Of a stretch of DNA of 36,353 nt, positions 1-9,690 are shown piece after piece. The position numbers and the translations under genes were made by a program. The notes under the pieces are model-generated. The model saw only the letters and a program-made list of their open reading frames with translations. It was not told the DNA's origin and did no database searches. The DNA comes from Nitrospiraceae bacterium (lineage in GTDB: Bacteria > Nitrospirota > Nitrospiria > Nitrospirales > Nitrospiraceae), in the NCBI GenBank assembly GCA_005799365.1, contig SYGV01000142.1, positions 1-36,353 of the forward strand, written 5' to 3'. Within the stretch, counting starts at the first letter, position 1. Each line of letters begins with the position of its first letter.

Positions 1-310
1 AGTCCCGCTCGTGCCGGTCCTTGAACCGGAAGAGTTCCTTCCCGTAGAAGTCCCAGCGGCCCGTCTCGCGCCAGAGCTCGGCCGGCGAGGCGATGGGCAT
101 GAGCAGCTCCTGGGCGCCGGCCCGGTTCATCTCTTCCCGGATGATCGCCTCGACCTTGCGGAGCACCCGCAAGCCGAGCGGGAGATAGGTGTAGACCCCG
201 GCCGCGACTTTCCTGATCATGCCGGCCCGAAACATGAGGCGGTGACTGACGGTTTCCGCCTCGCCCGGATCGTCGCGGAGTGTCGGAATCAACATCTGGG
301 ATGTGCGCAT
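1..310 (-). CDS. proS: prolyl-tRNA synthetase, N-terminal part (runs off the left edge)
   Basis: Reverse-strand reading from ATG at 310 gives [72 protein letters not shown]..., typical ProS N-terminus. Absent from the ORF track because it is open at the edge. Confidence 0.93.
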   Translation of the reverse strand, partial: MRTSQMLIPTLRDDPGEAETVSHRLMFRAGMIRKVAAGVYTYLPLGLRVLRKVEAIIREEMNRAGAQELLMPIASPAELWRETGRWDFYGKELFRFKDRHERD

Positions 311-410
311 GAGACCTCTAGAAGCGTTGAAAAGTCTGAAAGTCGTCCAGCGTGAAAGTTTTCGAGATCGGGACGTTGCAACTTTCCGACTGTGTGACTT
401 TTGGACAGGG

Positions 411-1805
411 TTAGTGTGAAATCAGCCGTTCAATGTCGTTCCAGAAGGCGAAGACCATGATGCTGACGAGGAGGAGCAGGCCCACCTGTTGGGCGATCTC
501 CCGTTGACGATCTCCCAGCGGCTTGCGCAGGATCGCTTCGATCGCGAAGAAGAGCAGGTGCCCGCCGTCCAGGATGGGGATGGGCAGCAGGTTCAGGACG
601 CCGAGGTTGATGCTCAGGATGGCGATCAGAAACACGACGCTGGACATGCCCTGCGCCGCGGCCTCGCCCGACATGTTGGCGATCGTCAGGGGGCCGCCGA
701 TGTTCTTGCTGGAGATTTCCCCGGCGACCATCTTGTAAAGGCCGATCGCCGTCAGCTCGGTCCAGCCCCAGGTCGCCTGCACCCCGTGCACGGCGGCCAT
801 GAGCGGGTTCGAGGCCCGGATGATCGAGCGTCCGGGGCCGGAAATGCCGATCTTGCCGATCTCGACGGTCTTGCCGTCCACGGTGGTTTTATCGGCTGCG
901 GGGGTCACGACCAGGGGGACGATCAGGCCTTCGCGCTGGACTTGAAAGTGCAGGGGACGGTTGGGGCTGTCCTTCACGAAGCCGGTCATCTGCGACCAGG
1001 TCTGGATCTCCTGGCCCTCGATGGTCAGGACGCGGTCGCCGTCGTAAAAACCGGCGGCCATGGCCGGCGAGCCGTTCATGACGGCGGTGATGACCGGCGC
1101 GGTTTCCTCGATGCCGAGGCGGTAGGTTGCCACGTCCTTCCCGTTGTCCTGGACGGTCGAGGGGGTTGGCGTAATCACCAGGGTCTTCACTTGGTTCCCG
1201 CGCCGCACATCCAGGGTCAGGGCCTGGCCGTTGCTCTTGGCCACTGCGTCGAACAGCTCGCTCCGGCTGGAAATGTCCTTGTCGTTGACCCGGATGACGC
1301 GGTCGCCGGCCTTTATGCCGGCCAGGTCGGCGGGGGAGCCTGGCTTGAGCGCCTCCACGTCGGGGGTGAGATCGTGGAAGGTGGGGACGAACAGGGGCGC
1401 GCCGGTGGCCAACCAGCCGGAGAAAATCAGGTAGGCCAGTAGAAAGTTGAATCCTGGCCCGGCCGCCACGATGGCCATCTTGCTCAGCAGGGGCTGGTGC
1501 ACGAAGGACCGCTTCTGCTCTTCGGGGGTGACCGCGTCGGTTTCCTCCTCGCCGAACAACTTGACGTAGCCGCCAAGGGGCACGGCCGAGAGCAGGTATT
1601 CCGTCTCGCCGATCTGGCGGCCCAGCAACTTAGGGCCGAAGCCGATCGAGTACTTGAGCACCTTCACGCCGACCCAACGGGCTGCCAGAAAATGCCCCAG
1701 TTCATGGAAGGAGACCAGCACGCCCAGCACGAGCAGGAACCACCAGGTTTTCTGCGCAAGCACCCAGATGGTGTCCGGCGACCAGGCCAACAATGAGGAC
1801 GGCAC
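411..1805 (-). CDS. rseP: RIP metalloprotease RseP (site-2 protease) with two PDZ domains
   Basis: HELGH zinc motif near the N-terminus, PDZ-like segments, C-terminal [12 protein letters not shown] motif; next to dxr/cdsA/uppS. Confidence 0.95.
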   Translation of the reverse strand: MPSSLLAWSPDTIWVLAQKTWWFLLVLGVLVSFHELGHFLAARWVGVKVLKYSIGFGPKLLGRQIGETEYLLSAVPLGGYVKLFGEEETDAVTPEEQKRSFVHQPLLSKMAIVAAGPGFNFLLAYLIFSGWLATGAPLFVPTFHDLTPDVEALKPGSPADLAGIKAGDRVIRVNDKDISSRSELFDAVAKSNGQALTLDVRRGNQVKTLVITPTPSTVQDNGKDVATYRLGIEETAPVITAVMNGSPAMAAGFYDGDRVLTIEGQEIQTWSQMTGFVKDSPNRPLHFQVQREGLIVPLVVTPAADKTTVDGKTVEIGKIGISGPGRSIIRASNPLMAAVHGVQATWGWTELTAIGLYKMVAGEISSKNIGGPLTIANMSGEAAAQGMSSVVFLIAILSINLGVLNLLPIPILDGGHLLFFAIEAILRKPLGDRQREIAQQVGLLLLVSIMVFAFWNDIERLISH

Positions 1806-1826
1806 GATAGATACTCCTTGGTCAGG

Positions 1827-2990
1827 CTATTGTAATGGACGGCTGCGGACCAACTCGCCGGCCTTTTCCCTTGCCCAGCGGTCCGCCTCCAGCGCGTCGT
1901 CCAGGGTGGCCACTTCGCGCTGCTGATGGGCGTCCATTGTGCCCCGGATCACGGCGGCAATGTCCAGGAATCCGATGCGTTCATCCAGGTACGCGGCCAC
2001 CGCCACTTCGTTGGCGGCATTCAAGGTGGCGGGCATCGTGCCGCCGATCTTGAGCGCTTCGTAGCCCAGTCCCAAACAGGGGAACCGATCATGATCTGGG
2101 CGGTAGAACGTGAACGTGCCGATGGCGGCCAGATCCATGGGCGGTTGGCTCAGGGGAAGCCGCTCCGGGTACGTCATCGCATAGGCAATCGGCGTGCGCA
2201 TGTCCGGCAGGCCGAGTTGGGCGATCACCGACCCGTCCCGATATTCGACCAGTGAGTGGATGATGCTTTCGCGGTGCACGATCACATCGACCTGCGAGGC
2301 GGGGATGTCGAAGAGCCAGCGGGCCTCCACCACTTCCAGGCCCTTGTTCATCAGGGTGGCTGAGTCGATCGTGATCTTGGCGCCCATCTTCCAGTTCGGG
2401 TGCTTGAGCGCTTGTTGCGGTTTTACGTGCCGCATCTGCTCCAGTGGCATGTCCCAGAGGGGGCCGCCGGAGGCCGTGAGGATCAGGCGCTGAATATCCT
2501 CCCGCCGGTGCCCTTCCATGGATTGGAAAATGGCGCTGTGCTCGCTGTCCACGGGAAAAATCTTCACGTCCCGTCTGGTGGCTTCCTCCTGCATGAGCCG
2601 CCCGGCCATGACCATCGGTTCTTTGTTGGCCAGGGCGACCGGCTTGCCGGCTTGAATCGCCGCCAGGGTCGGCACGAGGCCGGCCCCACCGACGATGGCC
2701 GAGATCACCAGGTCCGCTTGGGGGAGGCGGGCGACTTTCGAGAGTCCCTCCACTCCGGAAAGGATGTGGAGTGGCTGGCCCTTGCAACGGGCACGCAACG
2801 TCTCCGCCGCCTTCGGGTCGGAGAGCGCCACCGCCTCTGGTTTGAACGTGCGAATCTGCTCTTCAAGTTTATCGACGTTGCTCCCGGCCGTCAGGCCCGC
2901 GACCCGGAACCGGTCGGGGAACTTGGCGACGATGTCCAGGGTGTTGGTGCCGATGGAACCGGTTGAACCGAGGATGACGATCTGTTTCAT
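1827..2990 (-). CDS. dxr: 1-deoxy-D-xylulose 5-phosphate reductoisomerase
   Basis: N-terminal ILGSTGSIGTNTLDIV, ALANKEPMVMAG, FPVDSEHSAIFQ, DSATLMNKGLEVVEARWLF motifs. Confidence 0.97.
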   Translation of the reverse strand: MKQIVILGSTGSIGTNTLDIVAKFPDRFRVAGLTAGSNVDKLEEQIRTFKPEAVALSDPKAAETLRARCKGQPLHILSGVEGLSKVARLPQADLVISAIVGGAGLVPTLAAIQAGKPVALANKEPMVMAGRLMQEEATRRDVKIFPVDSEHSAIFQSMEGHRREDIQRLILTASGGPLWDMPLEQMRHVKPQQALKHPNWKMGAKITIDSATLMNKGLEVVEARWLFDIPASQVDVIVHRESIIHSLVEYRDGSVIAQLGLPDMRTPIAYAMTYPERLPLSQPPMDLAAIGTFTFYRPDHDRFPCLGLGYEALKIGGTMPATLNAANEVAVAAYLDERIGFLDIAAVIRGTMDAHQQREVATLDDALEADRWAREKAGELVRSRPLQ

Positions 2991-3101
2991 CGGGGAAGCC
3001 CCTCTATGAAGTTCTCAGTGATCGGTCGTCAGTTGACAGTGAAATAACGGAGCCGAATCCGAGCAACTGAAAACCGGGAACAGATGACCGACAACGTTCT
3101 C

Positions 3102-3959
3102 TTATCCCTTGACCAGGATCACGTAGTAGTAAAACATCGGCGCGGCGAACAGGAGGCTGTCCAGCCGGTCCAGCATGCCCCCATGCGCGGGAATGATTCC
3201 ACCGGAGTCCTTGACCCCCGCGCTCCGTTTCAGCACCGATTCGGTCAAGTCTCCCACCACTCCTGCTCCGGTCAGGAGCACGCTGGTCGCCAAGCAGTCG
3301 ATTGGGCTGAATGAAGGAAGAAACCAAGCCCTGGCGAGAAATGCGACCACGAGCGCCAGGAGCAAGCCTCCGATCAACCCCTCGATGGTCTTGTTCGGAC
3401 TGACCACCGGGGCCAGTTTGTGCCGTCCCAGGGTCATGCCCGCATAGTAGGCGCCGGCATCCCCGGCCCAGGTCACGAGGAACAAGAAAAAGATCAGCCA
3501 CTCGCCTTCGGGCAACGACCGGGTCGACAAGAGGGTGCCGAGCGTGAGGCCGACGTACAAGACTCCGAACAGCAGCACCGCCGAATCGACGAGCCCGTGC
3601 GTCCTCTCGCGGGGCGTCACCAGCCGTGCCGTGAGCACCGTCACCAGCGCGGCCAGGCATGCCGTTCGGACCGAGACCAGCCCGGGCCATTGGAGACTCG
3701 TCAGTAGAACGGCCAAGAGGCCCAAGCCGAGGCCGACATCCACCGGCGTGCGCGCATCCCGGTAATACAGTTTGTAGAATTCCGCCAGGGCGCACAGCGA
3801 TGCGCCGGTCACCAGCGCAAAAAATAAAATCGGGGGGCCGTACCGAACCAGAGCGTAAAAGAGTGGGATAAAGACCAGGGCCGGGTAGATTCTCCGGCTG
3901 TCCAACCGCCGGCTCTTGGGGCGGTCCACCGGCTTGCTCGTCGTCTGTGCGGCGTCCAA
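3102..3959 (-). CDS. cdsA: phosphatidate cytidylyltransferase
   Basis: Multi-TM protein with WAGDAGAYYAGMTLGRHKLAPVVSPNKTIEGLIGG...HGGMLDRLDSLLFAAP signature of CdsA. Confidence 0.95.
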   Translation of the reverse strand: MDAAQTTSKPVDRPKSRRLDSRRIYPALVFIPLFYALVRYGPPILFFALVTGASLCALAEFYKLYYRDARTPVDVGLGLGLLAVLLTSLQWPGLVSVRTACLAALVTVLTARLVTPRERTHGLVDSAVLLFGVLYVGLTLGTLLSTRSLPEGEWLIFFLFLVTWAGDAGAYYAGMTLGRHKLAPVVSPNKTIEGLIGGLLLALVVAFLARAWFLPSFSPIDCLATSVLLTGAGVVGDLTESVLKRSAGVKDSGGIIPAHGGMLDRLDSLLFAAPMFYYYVILVKG

Positions 3960-3971
3960 CGGATCCCCGAA

Positions 3972-4766
3972 TCACCGCCCGCCCTGCGAGGCAGCGTCCG
4001 GGACCTGGCCGAAGCGCCGTTCGCGTTTCTGGTAGTCCAGGAGAGCCAGCAGCGCCTCGCGCCGGCGGAAGTCAGGCCAGAGCGTGGGGGTGAAGAACAT
4101 TTCGGTGTAGGCCAGCTGCCAGAGCAGGAAATTGCTGATCCTGGTTTCTCCGCTGGTCCGGATCAGTAGGTCTGGGTCCGGCAGCCCGTGCGTGGAGAGA
4201 TAGCCTTCCAAAAAGGCCTCGTCGATGGATTCCGATTGAACCCTGCCCGCCTGGACGTCTTCCGCCAGGCGCCGGACCGCGTCCACGATCTCGGACCGTC
4301 CGCCATAACTGAGCGCCACGTTGAGCATCAACTTATCCAAGTGGGCCGTCTCCCGTTCGACCCGGCGCACCCAGCTTAACGCTCCGGAGGGGAGTGTGTC
4401 GACCCGGCCGATGGCCCGGAACCGGGCTCCTTTGCGGGTCAATTCGTTCATCTCCGTCTGGAGATAATTCTCCAGCAGCAGCATCAGCGCGTTGATCTCG
4501 TTCGCCGGCCGCTTCCAGTTCTCCTGCGAAAACGCGTAGATGGTCAGGGCGCCGATGTCCAGATCGCGGCAAAGGGTGATGATCTCGCGCACCGACTTGA
4601 TGCCTTCGGCATGGCCGGCGATCCTGGGCAGCCTGCGGAGCTCGGCCCAGCGGCCGTTTCCGTCCATGATGATGGCGATGTGCCTGGGTAGTAGTTCCGG
4701 GTCCAGCAGGGCGAGGAGTTCGTCCTCGGACAGGTGGTCGCGGCTGGTATCGGGGGCTTTGGTCAT
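3972..4766 (-). CDS. uppS: isoprenyl transferase (undecaprenyl diphosphate synthase)
   Basis: HIAIIMDGNGRWAE...HAEGIKSVREI...LTIYAFSQENWKRP...DLLIRTSGETRISNFLLWQLAYTEMFF. Confidence 0.96.
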   Translation of the reverse strand: MTKAPDTSRDHLSEDELLALLDPELLPRHIAIIMDGNGRWAELRRLPRIAGHAEGIKSVREIITLCRDLDIGALTIYAFSQENWKRPANEINALMLLLENYLQTEMNELTRKGARFRAIGRVDTLPSGALSWVRRVERETAHLDKLMLNVALSYGGRSEIVDAVRRLAEDVQAGRVQSESIDEAFLEGYLSTHGLPDPDLLIRTSGETRISNFLLWQLAYTEMFFTPTLWPDFRRREALLALLDYQKRERRFGQVPDAASQGGR

Positions 4767-4928
4767 GCGAGGCGCGACGGTCCTTTTTTACAATAGAATT
4801 TCTTGGGCGTTTGGTGCCGTCAGGCGGGTGCGCGTAGTCTACCGAGCAAGGGCTCAAAAGTCAAACGGTTGCGGGGGGAAAAAGCAATCAGCTATACTCA
4901 TCTGCCGATCAAGAAGGAGCGCAGATTT

Positions 4929-6365
4929 ATGCCATCGACACAGGAAGTGGAACTTGCCCAATTCGGACTCAGCGAACCGGATATCCGCCGGGCGTTGGGA
5001 ACCATCAAGGTGCGGGACGTGGACTATGCCGATCTCTACTTCGAGTCCCGGGTATCCGAGTCGGTGTCCATGGAAGAGGGGATCGTCAAGCGGGTCGCCA
5101 AAAGCGTTTCGCAAGGGGTGGGCGTGCGCGCCACGGCCGGCGAGAAAACGGGGTTCGCCTATTCCGATGAACTGTCCGCGAAAGACCTGGCCTTGGCCGC
5201 CGAGACGGCCCGTTACATCGCCAACTCGCCGCAAGGCGCCCAGTCCCTGCCCGTCGCCGGCCGGACCAAACCTGCGAGGGACCTCTACCCGGCGGACCGG
5301 CCGGTGACCGATATCGCCACGGCGGAACGGGTGCAACTGTTGAACCTGATCGATGCCGAGGCCCGGCGCTACGATCCGCGGATCGTCAACGTCATGGCGT
5401 CCTTCAATATGGAATACAAGCGGGTGCTCGTGGCCACAACCGAGGGGCTGCTCATCGGGGACGTGCAGCCGCTGACCCGCTTGCAGGTCACCTGCATCGC
5501 GGAAGAGAAGGGCAACCGGCAGATCGGATCCTTCGGCGGGGGCGGGCGGGTCGGGTTCACCTACTATCAGGAGGAGAACCGCTATGCCCACTACGCCAGG
5601 GAAGCGGCGCGGCAGGCGATTCTCAACTTGAGCGCCGTCGAGGCGCCGGCCGGCGTGATGCCCGTGGTCCTGGCCGGGGGCTGGCCGGGCATTCTGCTGC
5701 ATGAAGCGATCGGCCACGGACTGGAGGCGGATTTTAACCGCCGCAAGACCTCCGCCTTTTCCAACCTGCTCGGGAAACGGGTGGCGTCGGACGTGTGCAC
5801 GATCGTGGACGACGGCACGATCCCCTTCCGGCGCGGCTCGCTGAACATGGACGACGAGGGCACTCCGACCGGCAAAACGGTGCTCATCGAGAAGGGGGTT
5901 CTGCGCGGCTACATCACGGACCGGCTCAATGCGCGGTTGATGGGGATTCCGCTCACCGGCAACGGACGGCGCGAAAGCTTCCAGAGCGTTCCCCTGCCCC
6001 GAATGACCAACACCTTCATGCTGGCCGGCGAGTCGGAGCCGCAGGATATTCTCCGATCCGTGAAGCGGGGCCTCTATGCCGTGTCGTTCGGGGGCGGGCA
6101 GGTGGATATCACGAACGGGAAGTTCGTCTTCTCGGCCAGCGAAGCGTATCTGATCGAAGACGGGAAGGTGACCAAGCCGGTCAAGGGGGCGACACTCATC
6201 GGCAGCGGCCCGGATATTCTCACCAAAGTCTCCATGGTCGGGCACGACCTGAAACTGGACGAGGGTATCGGGACTTGCGGGAAGGACGGGCAATCGGTTC
6301 CGGTGGGGGTCGGGTTGCCGACGATCAGGATCGACGAGATTACGGTCGGCGGCACGAATGGATAG
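4929..6365 (+). CDS. tldD: metalloprotease TldD
   Basis: GGWPGILLHEAIGHGLEADFNRRKTSAFS (HExxxH) and C-terminal GTCGKDGQSVPVGVGLPTIRIDEITVGG. Start set at ATG 4929, in frame with the longer ORF from 4803. Confidence 0.95.
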   Translation: MPSTQEVELAQFGLSEPDIRRALGTIKVRDVDYADLYFESRVSESVSMEEGIVKRVAKSVSQGVGVRATAGEKTGFAYSDELSAKDLALAAETARYIANSPQGAQSLPVAGRTKPARDLYPADRPVTDIATAERVQLLNLIDAEARRYDPRIVNVMASFNMEYKRVLVATTEGLLIGDVQPLTRLQVTCIAEEKGNRQIGSFGGGGRVGFTYYQEENRYAHYAREAARQAILNLSAVEAPAGVMPVVLAGGWPGILLHEAIGHGLEADFNRRKTSAFSNLLGKRVASDVCTIVDDGTIPFRRGSLNMDDEGTPTGKTVLIEKGVLRGYITDRLNARLMGIPLTGNGRRESFQSVPLPRMTNTFMLAGESEPQDILRSVKRGLYAVSFGGGQVDITNGKFVFSASEAYLIEDGKVTKPVKGATLIGSGPDILTKVSMVGHDLKLDEGIGTCGKDGQSVPVGVGLPTIRIDEITVGGTNG

Positions 6366-7722
6366 CAAGGAAGCCATGAGCGATCTTCAACAGTTGGCGG
6401 CGGATCTTCTGACGCGTGCCAAGAAGCGGGGCGCGACCGAAGCCGACGTGGTGGTGGCGGATGGCGATACCTTCTCCGTGCAGGTGCGGCTGTCGGCGGT
6501 GGATCGGCTGACCAAGGCTAGGGAGAAGCGGCTGGGGCTCCGGGTCTTTATCGGCAAACGTTCGGCCACGGCTTCTGCCTCCGATTTTTCAGACGAATCG
6601 TTGGATCGGCTGGTGGCCGATACCTGCGCCTTGGCCGCGGCGGTGGCGGCGGATGAGGTCTCCGGCCTGCCGGACGCGCCGGCCATGGCCAAAAACCTGC
6701 CTGACCTGGATCTCTACGATCCCACGGTTCTGTCCACCGACGCACAGATTGAATTGGCGAAGCGCGCGGAGGCCGCGGCCATGGCCATGGACCAGCGCAT
6801 CACCAACTCCGAAGGGGCGGATTTCAATTCCGCTTCGGGCCGGGTGGTCCTAGGGAACAGCCACGGGTTTCTGGGAGACTATCGGAGTTCGACGTTTTCG
6901 GTATCCGTATCTCCCGTGGCGACCGACGCAGGCTCCGGCGGGATGCAGCGGGAATCCTGGTATGCAGTCCAGCGCAAGTACGCCAAGCTGGACAGCCCCG
7001 AATCGGTCGGGCAGGAAGCAGCTAGGCGGACGATCCGCCGCCTCGGTGCGCGGAAGGTGCCGACCACCAAAGCGCCGGTGGTCTTCGATCAGGAGATGGC
7101 GGGGAGCCTGTTGAGTCATCTGTGTAGCGCGGTTTCCGGCTATGCCCTGTACAAAGGCGCCTCGTTTCTGATCGGGCAGTTGGGGCAGAAGCTGGCCCCG
7201 GACTTCGTGACCCTGTATGACGACGGCCGGATGCCCGGCGGGTTGGGGGCGCGCCCCTTCGACGGCGAAGGGCTGCCGACCAGGAAAACGACGGTGATGG
7301 ACCAGGGTCGGTTGGCCAGCTATCTGCTGGACAGTTATTCCGGCCGAAAGCTCGGTTTGGCCTCGACGGGTAACGCGTCCCGCGGGGTCGGGGAGAGTCC
7401 TTCCGTAGGGCCCAGCAATTTCTATCTGGTCCCTGGATCGAAGTCTCCTGAAGATATCATTGGATCAGTGAAGAATGGTATCTATGTCACTGAATTAATT
7501 GGATTTGGAGTGAACATGGTCACGGGTGATTATTCGCGCGGGGCGGCCGGGTTCTGGATTGAAAACGGAGAGCTGGCCTATCCGGTGGAAGAGATCACCA
7601 TCGCCGGTAATCTCAAACGGATGTTTGCCGATATCGAGTTGATCGGAAACGACCTGGAGTTCCGTGGTCGGATCGCCAGTCCCACCGTGAAGATCGGTGA
7701 AATGATGATCGCTGGCAACTAG
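6358..7722 (+). CDS. tldE: TldE/PmbA family metalloprotease subunit
   Basis: TldD/PmbA family without the HExxxH site; overlaps the tldD stop (alternative ATG at 6376). Confidence 0.93.
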   Translation: MDSKEAMSDLQQLAADLLTRAKKRGATEADVVVADGDTFSVQVRLSAVDRLTKAREKRLGLRVFIGKRSATASASDFSDESLDRLVADTCALAAAVAADEVSGLPDAPAMAKNLPDLDLYDPTVLSTDAQIELAKRAEAAAMAMDQRITNSEGADFNSASGRVVLGNSHGFLGDYRSSTFSVSVSPVATDAGSGGMQRESWYAVQRKYAKLDSPESVGQEAARRTIRRLGARKVPTTKAPVVFDQEMAGSLLSHLCSAVSGYALYKGASFLIGQLGQKLAPDFVTLYDDGRMPGGLGARPFDGEGLPTRKTTVMDQGRLASYLLDSYSGRKLGLASTGNASRGVGESPSVGPSNFYLVPGSKSPEDIIGSVKNGIYVTELIGFGVNMVTGDYSRGAAGFWIENGELAYPVEEITIAGNLKRMFADIELIGNDLEFRGRIASPTVKIGEMMIAGN

Positions 7723-7728
7723 CGAGAT

Positions 7729-7810
7729 AAGAGCAAATGGCATATAGCACATGGCAAGAAAATTCTTTCGGCGGCGGATTCTTGCTATCAGCCATATGCC
7801 ATAGGCTCTT
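7729..7810. repeat. imperfect palindrome, word family ATGGCATAT
   Basis: Left arm 7729-7760 aagagcaaatggcatatagcacatggcaagaa; reverse complement of right arm 7779-7810 is aagagcctatggcatatggctgatagcaagaa (32-nt arms, 18-nt spacer). Confidence 0.85.
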
Positions 7811-7830
7811 GGTGTTTACGAGAGGCAGCC

Positions 7831-8571
7831 ATGACTGATCTCAAGGACATGATGGTCCAGTATCCGGGCGACGGGATGACGGTCAGGGCTTATCTGGTGG
7901 GTCCGCAGGGCAAGGCCAAGCGTCCGGCCATCATCGTCATCCAGGAATGGTGGGGACTGAACGACCACATCAAAGACATCGCCAAGCGGTATGCGCAGGA
8001 AGGTTACATCGCCATCGTTCCGGATTTGTACTCGCGTTTGGGCAACAAGGTCGTTCCGAACAGCAACCCCGACGAAGCGGGCAAGCTGATGGGATCGCTC
8101 AAGCGCGAAGACGGCCTGAAAGATTTGCAGGCGACGGTCGCGTACCTCAAGACCCTGCCGGAAGCGGATGCGGCGCGCATCGGCGTGACGGGGTTTTGCA
8201 TGGGCGGGACCTATGCGCTCATGCTGCCCTGTGTGAGCCAGGCGATCAAGGCGGCGGCGCCGTTTTACGGCCAAGTGCCCAACCCCGATGCGCCGATCAA
8301 GGAGCTGGCCTGTCCGGTCCTCTATATTTACGGGGAAGACGATGGGTGGATCACCAAGGCCGACGTGCAGCGGCTGGCCAACGCGCTGAAGAAGTACGGC
8401 AAGCAGGGGGAGATCAAGACCTATCCGGGCGCGCCCCATGCGTTTTTCAACGACACCCGCAAGGACGTGTACAAGCAAGCCGAAGCCAAGGACGCCTGGA
8501 CCAGGGCGCTGGCATTTTTCAAACAACACTTGGGGCGTAGGGATGCGCAGTCCGAAAGTTGCCGGGTCTGA
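7831..8571 (+). CDS. dienelactone hydrolase family protein
   Basis: GFCMGGTYALML nucleophile elbow (Cys), VIQEWWGLNDHIKDIAKRYA, GAPHAFFND. Confidence 0.93.
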   Translation: MTDLKDMMVQYPGDGMTVRAYLVGPQGKAKRPAIIVIQEWWGLNDHIKDIAKRYAQEGYIAIVPDLYSRLGNKVVPNSNPDEAGKLMGSLKREDGLKDLQATVAYLKTLPEADAARIGVTGFCMGGTYALMLPCVSQAIKAAAPFYGQVPNPDAPIKELACPVLYIYGEDDGWITKADVQRLANALKKYGKQGEIKTYPGAPHAFFNDTRKDVYKQAEAKDAWTRALAFFKQHLGRRDAQSESCRV

Positions 8572-8666
8572 AAGTTGGCAAGTCTCAAGCGCAGACTTTA
8601 ATCCGGATAAGATTTGATGACGGTTCGACTTGCAGACTGTCCGGCTTGACATTACAGGGAGTATCC

Positions 8667-9161
8667 ATGCCGCTCGATGTGAACGATGGCAAGCGTATGT
8701 TGCAGCTCATCACGTCCCGCTATGACCAGCGGGAGTGGCGGAAAAAAATCGAAAAGACCCTCAGCCTGCCCCTGTCCGGCGTGGGAGACGAGACCCAGCG
8801 CGCGATCTTTTTCTATCTCAAGCATGGACTCAAGGCCTACAAGTCCCGACGCGCCGACCCGGACTCCTGGATCGTGGGCGGCTATGCCACCAAGGAGGTC
8901 ATCGAGCGGGCCAAGTTCAATCCCGTGGCGATCGGGCCTGCGCTGACCAAGGCGGACGTCGGGTTCCTTGGTCAGGATCCGGGCCAGGACGTGGATCAGG
9001 TCTGGTGGGATGACATGCTCGTGGCCTGGTTCGAGGAGCCGGAATCGGAAGGGCAAGGCGGTCACGAGGCAGGGCAGGAAGGCGGCGAAGAGGCCGCGGA
9101 GCCTCCGGCAGAAGACGCGGCGCCAGCCGTCGAGACAGGCAAGAAAAAGGGCGACGCCTGA
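8667..9161 (+). CDS. hypothetical protein, acidic C-terminal tail
   Basis: 164-aa ORF from ATG 8667; no family recognised. Confidence 0.75.
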   Translation: MPLDVNDGKRMLQLITSRYDQREWRKKIEKTLSLPLSGVGDETQRAIFFYLKHGLKAYKSRRADPDSWIVGGYATKEVIERAKFNPVAIGPALTKADVGFLGQDPGQDVDQVWWDDMLVAWFEEPESEGQGGHEAGQEGGEEAAEPPAEDAAPAVETGKKKGDA

Positions 9162-9172
9162 CGGCGTCGCCC
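9141..9172 (-). terminator. Rho-independent terminator on the minus strand, embedded in the 3' end of the plus-strand gene
   Basis: Minus strand reads GGGCGACGCC-GTCA-GGCGTCGCCC-TTTTTCTT: perfect 10-bp stem, 4-nt loop, T tract. Confidence 0.8.
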
Positions 9173-9197
9173 CGATCAACCTTCCGGCTACGACCGC

Positions 9198-9560
9198 TCA
9201 CGGTTGCAGCGTGATCACGCTGGTTTTCGAGCGATCTTCGATCAGGTTCGTGCCGGGAAACAGTTGCGGTGACCGTTCGGTGTGGATGTCCCGCGCCTCC
9301 GTTTCGACCTGCTCCTTGACGTATCCGTAGAGTACCTCCACGTTAACGGACTTGTCCTTGTTCACATCCACCTGTCCCTGCAGCCCTTTCAAGAAAAAGT
9401 AGGTGAAGAGCCAGTGCCGTTTCTCCTGGTAGGCGGAACTGATCTGATTGCCGGCTGCGGCGGAGCGCACCAGCAGGTTCTGGGTCACCATGAGCGGGTC
9501 CTTGACCGTGGTCAACATCGGCGGTGAAATGCCCGGGCCGCAAACGGTGACGGTGAACGT
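9198..9560 (-). pseudogene. C-terminal remnant of a caspase-family (peptidase C14-like) protein
   Basis: SAAAGNQISSAYQEKRHWLFTYFFLKGLQGQVDVNKDKSVNVEVLYGYVKEQVETEARDIHTERSPQL resembles the caspase-like domain C-terminus; no catalytic His/Cys half found upstream in the ORF (9198..9716). Confidence 0.6.
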
Positions 9561-9690
9561 TGCGACCAGCAGCACGCGAGTCGGCGTGGCGACAACGAAC
9601 GTCGGGGATCCATGAATGCCTCCCTGCCCCTCTGTTAGCGGGCGAACTGCACGACTTTGCGCCCAGGGGGATGACGAACACCCAGGACGC

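Noticed and set aside
489-1442. Long plus-strand ORF (317 aa) opposite rseP
   Set aside because: Shadow ORF from GC-rich codon bias on the antisense strand of rseP; composition low in typical protein features.
4854-6377. 507-aa minus-strand ORF opposite tldD
   Set aside because: Antisense shadow of tldD, which has clear family motifs on the other strand.
4929-7722. tldD/tldE as part of a RiPP biosynthesis cluster
   Set aside because: No recognisable precursor peptide or modification enzyme nearby; TldD/E are commonly housekeeping.
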